A DNA stretch of 64,000 bases, taken from VRUE01 sp963774405 (GTDB taxonomy: Bacteria; Actinomycetota; Thermoleophilia; Solirubrobacterales; 70-9). Location: NCBI GenBank assembly GCA_963774405.1, contig CAVZEV010000011.1, positions 1 through 64,000 of the forward strand, read 5' to 3'. The notes under the pieces were generated by a model. That model searched no databases. It was not told the DNA's origin and was given only the letters and a program-made list of their open reading frames with translations. This document shows, piece after piece, positions 17,063-27,600 of this stretch (within the stretch, counting starts at the first letter, position 1; the number at the start of each line of letters is the position of its first letter). The position numbers were made by a program, and so were the translations under genes.

Positions 17063-17786
17063 GCGAGACATGCCAGGGGCGGGTCACCGCGTAGGCGATC
17101 ACGTCGCCGATGTCGACGGCTTCCAGCGACTTGATGTCGGCGAAGCGGCCGCGCACCTGCTCGCGCACGCCGTCGCGGATGTGGTCGGTGAGCTCGGTCT
17201 CGACCGCGCCCGGCTCGATGATCGTCGAGCGCACCCGGCGGCCGGCGAACTCCTGGCGGAAGGACTCGCTGAAGGCGCCGACCCCGTGCTTGGTCAGGTT
17301 GTAGACGCCCGAGCCCGAGCGGGCGATGCGGCCCGCCACCGAGCTGATGTTGACCACGTCGGCGCAGTTGCGGGGCGACTCCTCGGCGGCGGCGAGCAGG
17401 TGGGGGAGGGCGGCGTGGGTGGTGTTGATCAGGCCCTTGAGGTTGAGGTCGATCATCCGCTCCCACTCCTCCGTCGGCGCGTTCTCGATCGGGCCGAGCA
17501 GCATCTGGCCCGCGTTGTTGACGAGGATGTCGAGCCGGCCGAGCTCATCGACGGTGCGGTCGACGGCGCCGATCGCCTGCTCCTGGTCGGTGATGTCGGA
17601 CTGGATCGCCAGCGCGGTGTGGCCCTCGCCGCCGATCTCGCTCGCCAGGCGCTCCAAGCGTTCGAGCCGGCGGGCCGCCACCGCGACCTTGGCTCCCTGG
17701 GCCGCCAGCGCCCGCGCCGTCGCCTCGCCGATGCCGCTGCTGGCGCCGGTGATCAGGGCGACGCTGCCGTCAAGGGGTGTGCTCAT
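17022..17786 (-). CDS. Short-chain dehydrogenase/reductase
   Basis: A 254-residue classical SDR. The cofactor motif is TGASSGIGEATARAL, NNAG is present at about residue 89, the catalytic Ser lies in VVNISSVAGR and the Tyr-x-x-x-Lys in VYNLTKHG. The Arg pair after the first strand (RRLERL) suggests NADP(H) preference. Such enzymes oxidise or reduce small alcohols and ketones; the substrate is unknown. Complete; divergent spacing suggests a single-gene transcript. Confidence 0.88.
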   Translation of the reverse strand: MSTPLDGSVALITGASSGIGEATARALAAQGAKVAVAARRLERLERLASEIGGEGHTALAIQSDITDQEQAIGAVDRTVDELGRLDILVNNAGQMLLGPIENAPTEEWERMIDLNLKGLINTTHAALPHLLAAAEESPRNCADVVNISSVAGRIARSGSGVYNLTKHGVGAFSESFRQEFAGRRVRSTIIEPGAVETELTDHIRDGVREQVRGRFADIKSLEAVDIGDVIAYAVTRPWHVSLNEVLIRPTEQVG

Positions 17787-17849
17787 CGCGTTCCTTTCGC
17801 TCGTCTGGGCTGAGGTGTTCGCTCAACCTAGTTCCCGGACGACGCCGGC

Positions 17850-18638
17850 TTAAAGCAGCCCGAGCGCGATCACTGCCGCGGCGGTCGCCGCGGCGCCGAG
17901 CAGGAGGCCGGTGCGACGGGCGGTGCGCGCCGGTTTGAGGTTCAGCTTCTCGACCGCGATCAGGGCCGTCAGCGCCGCCATCCAGGCCGGCCTCGCCGGG
18001 CCGGCGACGGCCATGATCAGCATCATCGCCCAGCAGGAGGCGAGGCAGGCGCCGCCGTTGCCGAGGCCAAAGCGGGCGACCCCCGCCGTTGCCCGCCAGC
18101 CGTACGCCGGCAGCGCTCGCGGTTGGTGGCAGGCGCGCAGGGCGCGGCGCTTCAGCGGCGTCCACTGCCACAGGGCGGCGAGGGCGAGGGCCGGCGGCAG
18201 GGCGAGCGATGAGCCGCCCGGTGCCCTCGCCATGGCCACGCCGAGGACGAGCGCGTTGAAGAGCGCCCAGATCCCCAGGTAGACGACGACGAACTCGACC
18301 ACCGCCCGCCGCCGCCGCCAGTAGAGGCTGTTGGCGGCGACGTGGCGAACGGCCGGCATCGCCGTCGGCAGCATCATCGCCACCGCCATCAGCGTCCACA
18401 TCGGCAGGCCGGCGAGCAGCGACGTCGCCGCGGGCGCGTGGCCGACCAACGCCTCGCCGCCGGGCCCCGCCGGCGCGCCGGCGGGGCCGAGGTGGCAGAA
18501 CCAGACCGCGCCGCTCGACCAGACCGAGCCGCTCTGCGACCCACCGGCCGTGATGATTCCCGCCGAGGCGGCCACCATCCCGACCCAGGCCAGTCCGACG
18601 CCGAGCTCCACCCAGAAGGTGGGCCGCAGTGCCCGCAT
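17850..18638 (-). CDS. DUF2182 predicted metal-binding membrane protein
   Basis: A 262-residue membrane protein with about six helices. Family marks are MLPTAMPAVRH in the second helix, the WQWTPLKRRALRAC segment (aromatic-basic loop with a Cys) and GGACLASCWAMMLIMAVAG with a conserved Cys pair. DUF2182 proteins are described only as predicted metal-binding integral membrane proteins. It starts nine bases after the tyrosinase stop, so a role in supplying or handling copper for that enzyme is a reasonable inference but not shown. Confidence 0.75.
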   Translation of the reverse strand: MRALRPTFWVELGVGLAWVGMVAASAGIITAGGSQSGSVWSSGAVWFCHLGPAGAPAGPGGEALVGHAPAATSLLAGLPMWTLMAVAMMLPTAMPAVRHVAANSLYWRRRRAVVEFVVVYLGIWALFNALVLGVAMARAPGGSSLALPPALALAALWQWTPLKRRALRACHQPRALPAYGWRATAGVARFGLGNGGACLASCWAMMLIMAVAGPARPAWMAALTALIAVEKLNLKPARTARRTGLLLGAAATAAAVIALGLL

Positions 18639-18647
18639 CTGCGCCCG

Positions 18648-20063
18648 CTATTCGACCGAGAGGCTGACCCGGCCGATCTTCACCGGTGGGTGCTCCGAGG
18701 GCTCTTCGCCCTTGTACTCCTCGCCCTGGCCCTCGCCGGGCGCAAGGGTCAGGGGGCAGAAGGTGACGTCGATCGGTCTGCCGTCCCACCGGTCGGTCTC
18801 GCTCACGGCGCTGAGGATGTGACCGACGTCGACGCTCACCCGCAGGCTGTGTGAGTGTTCGTCCTCACGTGGGTTCTTGGCGCGTTCGATGCCGAAGAAC
18901 GAGACGTTGGTGACGTGGTGCGACTCGCGCTCGCCGGCGTCGGCACCCTTGGGCAGGTTTACGTAGATGCCGTAGACGCTGCCGGGGTCGACCTCGCCCT
19001 CGATGTCCTCGATGTTGAGGTAGAGGCGCCGCGGGTCGGACTTGCGCGAGGCCTCTTCGACCTCTTCCTTGGCCCGGTCGTCCACCTCGACCGGGATCGC
19101 GGCGCTTTCGCCGGTGAGCGTCACCGCTTCGGGCGCGGCGCCGACGACCTTCGGCTCTTCCGGTGTGGGGGACGGCATCTCTGGCGGCAGTGGGGCCGGC
19201 GGTGGCGGTTCGGCCGCGGCGCCGGCCGGCGCTGGGTCGTAGGTGTAGTCGAGGTCTTTGATGGTATCCACAACTTCCGCGCAGGTCTTCGCTACCCGGT
19301 TGCCGCCGGCGTCGAAGAATTCGAACGCCTGGTCTTTCCACTTGGGGTCGTCCGGGTCGACGTGGCCGTGGGCGTTCCATAAGGCCCAGATGCGGTCGAT
19401 GTTGGAGTGGTGGAGCCAGAAGACCGGGTCTTTGGCGGCCTGGTCGGGGTTGCCCATCCATCCGCTCTGGCCACCCACGAGGCTGTGCACCACGTTGTGC
19501 GGGGTCTGCTCGAGCCGGCCCGTCTTGCTCCAGAACTGTTCGCTCGGCGGGGCGACGCCACCGCCGAATTCGGCGACGCCGGTGAAGTCCGGCCGCGAGA
19601 GCGCGACGGCGGGGGAGGTTGCCGGTTCGGGCAGGGTCGCGCCGCCGTTGATGCCCGGCGCCCGCTCCTGTACGTAGAGGTAATTTTTGCTGCCATCGGG
19701 ATTGGTTGGGTTACGGAAGGCGTCGGGGATCGAGGCGTTGACTCCGTTCAGTCCGTAATTCCAGTAGGGAACCGCCCAGTCGCTGGGCCCGCCGAGCTCT
19801 TCGATCGCTGCTCGCACGATCTGCTCGAAGTAGTACAGGTACATCCGGTGCCAGGCCACGAAGTACCAGGTGCCGTGCTTGCACTGGTTCCAGAGCGGCT
19901 TGGGCGCGCCTTCTTCACTGCCGTGGATCCCGGCCTGGTAGGTCCAGCTGGTCGGGTTGTCAGCGGGGCGTTCCTGCATCACCCTTACCGCTTCGGAGTA
20001 GGCGGCGAGGATGCCGTCTGCCGGGGTGAGGCTCCTTACCTCGCGGCGAATCAGGGGGCTCAT
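18648..20063 (-). CDS. Tyrosinase/polyphenol-oxidase family protein
   Basis: A 471-residue type 3 copper protein. CuA histidines lie in KHGTWYFVAWHRMYLYYFE, CuB in TPHNVVHSL and DPVFWLHHSNIDRIWALW, matching the central tyrosinase domain (about 40-270). A proline-rich hinge (about 285-310) leads to a C-terminal beta domain (about 340-470) like that of plant polyphenol oxidases, which usually shields the active site. No signal peptide is evident. It oxidises phenols to o-quinones. A good ribosome binding site (AAGAGG) precedes the ATG. Confidence 0.87.
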   Translation of the reverse strand: MSPLIRREVRSLTPADGILAAYSEAVRVMQERPADNPTSWTYQAGIHGSEEGAPKPLWNQCKHGTWYFVAWHRMYLYYFEQIVRAAIEELGGPSDWAVPYWNYGLNGVNASIPDAFRNPTNPDGSKNYLYVQERAPGINGGATLPEPATSPAVALSRPDFTGVAEFGGGVAPPSEQFWSKTGRLEQTPHNVVHSLVGGQSGWMGNPDQAAKDPVFWLHHSNIDRIWALWNAHGHVDPDDPKWKDQAFEFFDAGGNRVAKTCAEVVDTIKDLDYTYDPAPAGAAAEPPPPAPLPPEMPSPTPEEPKVVGAAPEAVTLTGESAAIPVEVDDRAKEEVEEASRKSDPRRLYLNIEDIEGEVDPGSVYGIYVNLPKGADAGERESHHVTNVSFFGIERAKNPREDEHSHSLRVSVDVGHILSAVSETDRWDGRPIDVTFCPLTLAPGEGQGEEYKGEEPSEHPPVKIGRVSLSVE

Positions 20064-20236
20064 CGATTACACCTCTTGTCTGTCGGTCGGATCGGCTGAC
20101 GACCCGGTTTGGACTTGTGCGATGCCCCAATGCCCCCGCCGACTAGATCAATCAGGGAATCTCTACTAAACGGCCGCGAAGCTATCACATCTGCCGCTGG
20201 GCCTAAAGCTTTCCGGTACAGCGTCGATGAGGCCAG
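20064..20236. other. Divergent intergenic region
   Basis: 173 bases separate the divergent tyrosinase and SUMF1-like genes. Composition is less GC-rich than the flanks (catttct- and ctactaaac-like segments around 20150-20215). It must hold both promoters, but I could not pick a confident -35/-10 pair. Confidence 0.35.
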
Positions 20237-21513
20237 ATGCCCGCTATACGCGCCGTTTCCGCCGCCCTGAAAAACCGCCTGCCGCTCGCACTCGGCCTCC
20301 TGGCCGCCCTGGCGCTGGCCATCCCGGCGGCATCGGTCGCCGCTCCGAAGCCGGCGGTGCTCACCTTCAAGACGGTCACGGTCGGCGCGCCGGGCAACCC
20401 CTCGGTCGGGATCGTTCCCTTCACCGACGCCGTCTACTCCTCCTGCGCCGAAGTCGTGCCGGCCGAAAAGCAGCCGCCCTGCCAGCAGGTCGGTTCGGTC
20501 GGCTACCGCTACGGCATCGGCCGGCTCGAGGTTACGGTCGCCCAGTACGTCGCCTTCCTCAACACCGCCGACCCCGCCGGCCGCAACAGGCACAAGCTCT
20601 ACAGCTCGACCGAGAGCGGCAGCGAATGGCCCAAGTACGGCCAGATCGACTTCTCCGCGGGCGCCCGTCCCGGTCACCATTACTCGGTCGCCTCTCCGCA
20701 ATGGGCCGACAAGCCCTACGGCTTCGCCAACTTCCTGCGCTCGGCCCGCTTCGCCAACTCGCTCTACAACGGACGGTGCCTCGTCAAGAAGGCCGCCGCC
20801 GCTAACGGGTTTCACTACGTCACCTACCGCGTGCGGCTCTCGCACCGCACCGAGACCGGCATGTACGACATGCACGTGCGGGCGATGACCCGCTCGCACA
20901 AGCGCGGCTTCGTCATCCCCAGCCAGAACGAGTGGATAAAGGCCGCTTACTACGACCCGAGCGGGGGCGGCAAGTATCTCCTACTGGCAGTACCCGACCA
21001 ACCCGGGCGACTTCGGCGACGGTGGCGCCGCGGCACCCCACCAGGCGGTGCTGAACCCGGAAACCGGTGACATCACCAACGCCTCCGAACAGCCACTGGC
21101 CAACTTCCACACCGCCGAAACACCGGCACCGAGCTGGTGCCCGCCCGTCTTCAGCGACGAAGCCTGTTCGAGTGTAGAATCCCTTCGGGATCAAACAGTC
21201 CACTTACGAAAAGGCCTACCAGGGCAGCCTCAGCACTGTCGGCCAGGCCGGGACCACCTCGCCCTGGGGCACGCTCGACCAGGGCGGCAACGCGGTCGAG
21301 TGGACCGACACGATCACCGCACCGCCGTTCGGGGCCAAGGGCCACCGGGTCTGGCGGCGGCTGCACGGCGGCATCGCCAACGCCCCCGTCTACCAGCTCT
21401 GGCTCTCGGCGGTCGGCCTGCAGCCGCAGGACAACACCTTCTACACCGCCACCTACCCCTGGCTCGGCATTCGCATCGGCGTGCTCGGCAACCTCAGAGT
21501 GAGCAAGCACTGA
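20237..21513 (+). CDS. Secreted SUMF1/formylglycine-enzyme-fold protein, two frameshifts
   Basis: A signal peptide (PLALGLLAALALAIPAASVA) precedes a SUMF1 domain: VGYRYGIGRLEVTVAQYVAFL, RGFVIPSQNEWIKAAYYD, then in a second frame (from about 20985) LNPETGDITNASEQPLANF, and in a third (from about 21178) GTLDQGGNAVEWTDT and RVWRRLHGG. SUMF1 domains include the enzymes that convert a sulfatase Cys to formylglycine, and a sulfatase follows. However, the C-terminal active-site Cys pair of true formylglycine-generating enzymes is not visible, and the protein is exported, so a structural or binding role is equally possible. Two single frame changes are required. Confidence 0.65.
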
Positions 21514-21554
21514 GCGGTTGTGGGTGTCCGCGGGGCGCAATAGGCTCGCCCCGC

Positions 21555-23000
21555 GTGCACCTCCACCTTCGAGAGCGACCCCTCGCCCGCCGGTTGCCGG
21601 CGGTGCTGGTGGGCCTGGCCGCGCTGCTGCTGGTTGCTCCGGGCGCGCCCGCCGCGGGGCGCTCGAAGCACAAACAGCACCAGCCGCGCCAGGAACGGGC
21701 GGGAACGCTCGCCCAGCTGCCCGGTGGCAGCGGCTGTCTCGTCGATCGCTCCGCCCGCGGCAAGGGCGGCTGCGGGGTGGCCCGGGCGCTGAAGGGCCCC
21801 GGGCCGTTCATGGGCTCGCGGGCGATCGCGCTCAGCCCCGACGGCAGGAGCGTCTATGTCGCCTCCTCGCGCAGCGACGCGATCGCGATCTTTCGCCGCA
21901 ACCGGCGCAACGGCACGCTCACCCAGGCCAAGGGCGCCGCCGGGTGCATCGCCGCCAAAGGCGCCGGCCACTGCGCCACGGCGTTCGGGCTCGACGGCCC
22001 CAACTCGGTCGCGGTCAGCCCCGACGGGCGCAACGTCTACGCGACCTCGCGGGCGAGCAACTCGATCAGCATCTTCGCCCGCAACCCGAAGAGCGGCGCG
22101 CTGACCCAGCTACCGGCCAGCGCTGGCTGCATCGCCGGGGTGCCGATCCCGGTCTGCGCCGTCGGCCGCGCCCTGGCCGGGCCGGATGTGGTCGTCGTCA
22201 GCCCCAAGGGCGAGAACGTCTACGTCGGCTCCTTCTTCGGCAACGCGGTCGCGGTCTTCGATCGCGACCCGCTCAGCGGCGCCTTGACGCAGCCCGGCGA
22301 CAGCAGCGGCTGCATCGCCGAAGCGATCAGCGGCTGCGCGCTTGGCATCGGCCTCGGCGCGCCGGAGGGAATGGCGATCAGCGGCGACGGGGCGAGCCTC
22401 TACGTCGCCGGTGCCCTCTCCAACACGGTGGTCAGCCTGGCCCGCGACCAGGCCACGGGCAGTCTCAGCCAGGCGAGCGACGGCAGCGGCTGCATCGCCG
22501 ACGGCGCGCTCGCCGGCTGCAGCGTCGGGGTCGAGCTGAGGGGCGCCAACGCGGTCGCTTTCAACCCGGGCGGCGACGCCTACGTCACCTCGCTCTTCAG
22601 CAACAGCGTCACCGCCTTCAGCCGCTCGCGCAGCAGCGGCGGCCTGGTGCAAAAGGAAGGGACCGCGGGCTGCCTGATCTGGCTCCGCGCCGCCGGCTGC
22701 TCCTTCGGCCAGGCGATGCGGGCGCCCGAGGGGCTCGCGATCTCGCCCGACGGGGCCAACGTCTACGTCGCCGCTTTCGCCAACAGCGCCATCGACGTGC
22801 TCGATCGCGGCAAGCGCTCCGGCAAGGTGACGCAGCTGCCGGGTCGTCGCGGCTGCCTGGCGCTGCGTTCGGTGCCTGGCTGCACGCGGGCGCGGGCGTT
22901 GCGCGGCGTCAGCTCGATCGCGCTCAGCCCGGACGGTCGCTTCCTGTACTCAACCTCGTTCGGCAGCAACGCCGTCGACGTCTTCCGGAGGAACAAATGA
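21555..23000 (+). CDS. Secreted beta-propeller protein with Cys-rich blades
   Basis: About 481 residues starting at GTG 21555. A signal peptide (LVGLAALLLVAPGAPAAG) is followed by at least seven repeats of about 65 residues, each with a blade core of the form IALSPDGRSVYVASSRSDAI and a GCIA...C element giving two cysteines per repeat. The fold resembles the 6-phosphogluconolactonase/YVTN propeller family; no catalytic residues can be assigned. The stop overlaps the sulfatase start (ATGA), so the three genes from 20237 form an operon in the cell envelope. Confidence 0.75.
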   Translation: MHLHLRERPLARRLPAVLVGLAALLLVAPGAPAAGRSKHKQHQPRQERAGTLAQLPGGSGCLVDRSARGKGGCGVARALKGPGPFMGSRAIALSPDGRSVYVASSRSDAIAIFRRNRRNGTLTQAKGAAGCIAAKGAGHCATAFGLDGPNSVAVSPDGRNVYATSRASNSISIFARNPKSGALTQLPASAGCIAGVPIPVCAVGRALAGPDVVVVSPKGENVYVGSFFGNAVAVFDRDPLSGALTQPGDSSGCIAEAISGCALGIGLGAPEGMAISGDGASLYVAGALSNTVVSLARDQATGSLSQASDGSGCIADGALAGCSVGVELRGANAVAFNPGGDAYVTSLFSNSVTAFSRSRSSGGLVQKEGTAGCLIWLRAAGCSFGQAMRAPEGLAISPDGANVYVAAFANSAIDVLDRGKRSGKVTQLPGRRGCLALRSVPGCTRARALRGVSSIALSPDGRFLYSTSFGSNAVDVFRRNK

Positions 23001-24606
23001 CCGATGCAGAAAAGCGCGCCGCCGGGCTGACCCGCAAGGAGCTGATCGGCTCCGGCGCCGGCGTTGCCGCGGCCGCGCTGCTGGCCCAGGGGGCCGGCGT
23101 CGAGCAGGCGCTGGCGGCGGCGAAGAAGGGCAAGCGCAAGGACGTCGCGGGGATGAACATCATCCTCTTCCTCACCGACCAGGAGCGGGCGATCCAGCAC
23201 TTCCCGCAGAACTGGCTGCGCCAGAACCTGCCGGGGATGCGGCGGCTGCGCCAGCACGGGCTCAGCTTCGAACGCGCCTTCACCAACGCCTGCATGTGCT
23301 CGCCGGCGCGCTCGACCCTGATGAGCGGCTACTTCCCCGCCCAGCACGGGGTCAAGTACACGCTCGAGGAAGACATGGAACCGCCGGAAAACCCCCAGGT
23401 CGAGCCTGCCGACGGACCTGAAGAACCTGGCGACGGTGATGAAGGCGGCGGGCTACAACGTCGTCTACAAGGGCAAGTGGCACTGCTCGAAACCGGCCAA
23501 GAAAGAAGACGCGCAGCCCTCGGACCTCGAAAAGTACGGCTTCCTGCGCTGGAACCCGCCCGACGCGGGCGCCAACCAGACGGTCCCCGAGGCCGGTGGC
23601 GGCTACATCGACAACGACGGCCGCTTCATCGAACAGGAAGGCACGGTCGCCGACGGCACCGAGGGGGCGCTGCAGTACCTCAGCTCGAGCGCCGCCCAGC
23701 AGCAGCCCTTCTTCATGGTGATCTCGGTCGTCAACCCCCACGACGTCCTCTTCTACCCGAGCAAATCGTTCGACGAAGCGGGCTATGACGGCACCTGGCT
23801 CGAGGGCAACATCCAGCCCGCCGGCGACCGCCGAAGAAGACCTCTCGACCAAGCCCACCGTTCAGGAACAGTTCCTCAAGATCTTCAACCTGACCGGCAA
23901 GCCGAAGAACAGAGAACAGATGCGCAACTACCTCAACTTCTACGGCAACCTGATGCGCTCCTCTGACAGCTACCTGGTCAACGTCCTTGACAAGCTGGAA
24001 GAGACCGGTCTCTTCGAGGACACGCTGATCGTGCGCACCGCAGACCACGGTGAGATGGGCCTCGCCCACGGTGGCCTGCGGCAGAAGAACTTCAACTTCT
24101 ACGAGGAGGCGACGCGGGTGCCGCTCGTCTACTCCAACCCGAAGCTCTTCCCCAAGCCGCACCAGACCGAAGCGCTGGTCTCCCACGTCGACTTCCTGCC
24201 GACCCTGGCCAGCCTCGCCGCAGCGCCGAAGAGCGCCCGCGCCAACTGGCAGGGCGTCGACTACTCGAAGCTGGTCCTGCACCCCGCGACCGAAAACTCG
24301 GTCCAGGACTACGTCGTCTTCACCTACGACGACTACCAGTCGGGCCAGAAGACCGGTCCCTACCCGAAACCGCCCAACCACATGGTCAGCATCCGCGAAG
24401 GCCGCTGGAAGCTGGCCAAGTACTACGACATCAGTGAAAACCCCGTGCCGCCGCAGTGGGAGATGTACGACCTCAAGACTGACCCCCTGGAGCGCCAGAA
24501 CCTCGCCTACAAGGGCCACAAACGAAGCAAAGAGCAAGAGCGCGAATTCCTCCGCCTCAAACGCAAGCTCGCCCGGGTCGAAAAGACCCGGCTGAAGTCG
24601 CCGTAG
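22997..24606 (+). CDS. Type I sulfatase, two frameshifts
   Basis: A sulfatase/alkaline-phosphatase-fold enzyme of about 535 residues. An export-like N-terminus (LTRKELIGSGAGVAAAALL, Tat-like but lacking a twin Arg) precedes ILFLTDQER and the formylglycine signature MCSPARSTLMSG, whose Cys is the modified residue. Further motifs are GYNVVYKGKWH, NPHDV and RTADHGEMGLAHGG (metal Asp-His). Frame changes near 23395 and 23825 interrupt it; both flanks are conserved. It would hydrolyse sulfate esters outside the membrane. Its last 367 bases occur again at 27924 with about 11 mismatches. Confidence 0.82.
24231..24597 (+). repeat. Long direct repeat, copy A (sulfatase 3' end)
   Basis: This 367-bp stretch of the sulfatase gene matches 27924-28290 without gaps at an offset of 3,693 bases and with about 11 mismatches (roughly 97% identity by eye). 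The two copies bracket the metallophosphoesterase-STAND gene. Confidence 0.9.
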
Positions 24607-24619
24607 TCTCAGTCCCGCG

Positions 24620-27600
24620 CTATTGGGGCAGCAGGTCGTCCGTCGGGGTGATTGTCTTCAGCTTTGCTGCCATTAGCGCCTTCTGTCTCGTGTCGCGTAG
24701 TTCTTGGCGCACTTTGCTCTTGACGATTCCCTGTACTACTCCACCCGTTCCCTTTTTCGCTCTCGTTTCGGCGGTTGCTGTCAGGAAGTCCTCGAGTTGG
24801 CGAGCCTCGCCCTCACTCAGGGTAGGTGACCGGTAGTAAGTGGTTGCCAGGGCGAAGACGAGTGCTTTGACGAGTGGATGCTCGCCGTGGGTGTCATATA
24901 GACCGGTGAGGCGGGAGACCCAATCGGGGAAACGCATCAGCACGTAGAGCATCGTCGCGAATAGCGCGTGGGCAGTCGGTTGCATGAACTCGGTGTCTTC
25001 GACCACGCCGCGAGTCACGGTCTCCAGGTGGGGGCTGGCGAGTGCACCTGCGATGCTAAAGGCCATCAGCATGACGGAGATCAGCTCCGTCATGCGGGCA
25101 GTTGAATCGAGGAGCCCAGGGTCTTTTTCCAGCACCTCGGCGACAGCCTCGGAGTTCAGTCGCTCGCGTATCTCCGACGACTGGTCCTCCTCCACGGCCA
25201 TCACTATCGCGATCAGACTCCACCCATGCAGGGCATCCTCAAGTGCTGCCTTCTTGAGGGCGACGTCCGCAACGAGCTCTGAGTTGCGAAGGACTTCGGA
25301 AAGAAGGCTGACATAGGGCGCCAGGGTTTGAAGCCGCTCCGGTGGTTCGTCGGTGTCCTCATGGTATTCCACGTCATCGTAAAGCCGGTCGAGGGCCTTG
25401 TCTCGATCCGCTTCGTCTACCTCATCCGCTTCGTCTTCCCGGTGACCGATCATTACCTTGAGATCGTCGAGGTCAGGGCCCTCGTCTGACCATCCCTGGC
25501 GGTCCTTGACCAAATCGAAGAGGTCGACCGAAAGGTCATCTGGGAGCTCTCCCACGAAGGTTGTTCCGCCGTTTCGAATCGAGGTGAGCAGCTGCAGATC
25601 GTCGCGGCGGAGACCGGCAGCATGGCCAAGCGCTTTCTCATAGGACAGTGGGTCGGCAAGCACTTCGGTGGCGAAGCCCGGATCCTCGTTGATCCGCTTT
25701 CCGACGAAAAGGTCCATTAGGGTGCCATGGCGGAAGCCGATGCCGTTGCCATCCTGGACCAGGATATGCCGTGCCAATAGGCTTCTCACCACGTCTCCCG
25801 GTGCCAGCCATTCGGCTAGGCCGCGGTCGCGAAAGTATTGGGCGAGTATTTCGTGGACCTGCCTCGGTGGCAGTCTCGTCACCTGGTCACGGGCCATCTC
25901 ACCAGCCAGCCAAGAGAGCAGGTGCTCCCGCTGCCGAACGTCCATCCGTTGCTTGCCTCCGCCGGAGCCGTCATCCATCCGGAGGAGTACCCCCACGCAT
26001 GCATTGAGTAGTGCGCTGGGATTGAACGAACTCGGATCTTGATCTTCCCGCAAGACAACGATCAATGCGGCGATTATCAGAGGACTGCGCGGAAGGTGCT
26101 GTTGGACTATCAACGCGAATATCCGCTCCACATCTCCTGAGGAGCCACCGTACTTTTCGATCAGGGAACGAACTTGACTGCGGCCGAGAGGACCAATGTG
26201 AAGAGTGTCGAACTCGACCGCCTGCCGAGTGAGTTCTCTCTGGAGTCCCTCGTAGTCGTCGCGATGGCAGCCGAGTACAAAGAGATGGTGCTCTTGACTT
26301 GATATGTACTTCGCCAGCTGCTCCAGGCCGGCGTCGCGTTTGACGTCATCGAAAGCGAATATGCAGGGCGGAAGCTCGGCATTGCCGGCGACTGGCTGAC
26401 CAACGGACCTCAGCTCATGCCGGGTCTCGCCTTCGAACTTCTTCTGCTTGAAGCTTCCGTCGTAGGCCAGGGACACAGGGGTGTGCGTGCCGCGCCCCGC
26501 GAAATGGCGGCTCAGGGCCCAGACCAGCGTGCTGCTCACTCCCGCCTCCGGCTCACCGACGACCACGAGGACGCGGGTCTTGTCCAGAACGGCCAGCGGG
26601 TCACTGGGAACGGGCTCGGTGGTCCCCTCCACGCTTCGAGCCGCAGCGATCTCCTTGTGAGGGGCCGGCCACAGTCGCGGCTCGACGAGGATGTCGTCAG
26701 GCGTGGGGGCCTCCAATTCGCTGTTCCCCGCGGTAAGGGCGCAGAGATCGATGGCGCGGCTGGCGAGCGCGTCCAGCACCGACGTATAGACAGCCTTGGC
26801 CGGAAGGTTGGACCGCTCTACCCAGGCGAACTCCCGCCGGCCTTTCTTGGCAAGGTGCGTAGCTTGGTCGAAGGCTTTTCTGGCCTCGTACCAAGTTCGG
26901 AGCCGAAAATCGACGATGCCCTCGGTCAGGTCGACATCGATGAGGGTGAACCCGTTGAGCGATTTAGGGTTCTCGTAGAGGCACCCCGCCCGACTGTATA
27001 TCGCGCCTCCCCTGAGGCTTAGCTCACTGGTGGGGTCGGGCTGGTGCTCATGACCGGAGAGCACGAGTGTCCTCATCCCCTCGAACGCTCCGCGTGCCGC
27101 GTCGGCGTCGAAAGGGGCGAGCCATGTCAGCGGATGGTGCATGACGACGATCCGCAGATCGCAAGCGGCGATTTGCTCCAAGGCCAGCTGGTACTGAGGT
27201 TCACCCAGCATCAGCCGCTGTTTGTCTTCATCGTCTACCGATCGCCAGGCGGTGTTCAACGAGGCTATACCGACTGTCGCGCCGTCCAGTTGGATCTGTC
27301 TGGTGGTGCCCAGCGGTGTGGCCTGCACATCTCCTTGGCCATCGGCGAGCATGTCGTAGTACTCATTCCACGCATCGAGGCGGTGAGTGGCGCTGGCAAG
27401 CATCTTCGGGTCGCCGATCAAGTCGGCGACCTTGCCGGCATCGCTCAGCCTCCCCCGGAGACCATCCTCTTGATATGGATCAATCTTGTCGCGGTCGACA
27501 TCGTGGTTGCCCGGTACGAGTATCAGCCGGTCGAGGTCGAGTTCCAAAGCTTCACGCAGTGGTTCGATGAGCCCGTCGTGTGCCGCCTCATAGTCCGACG

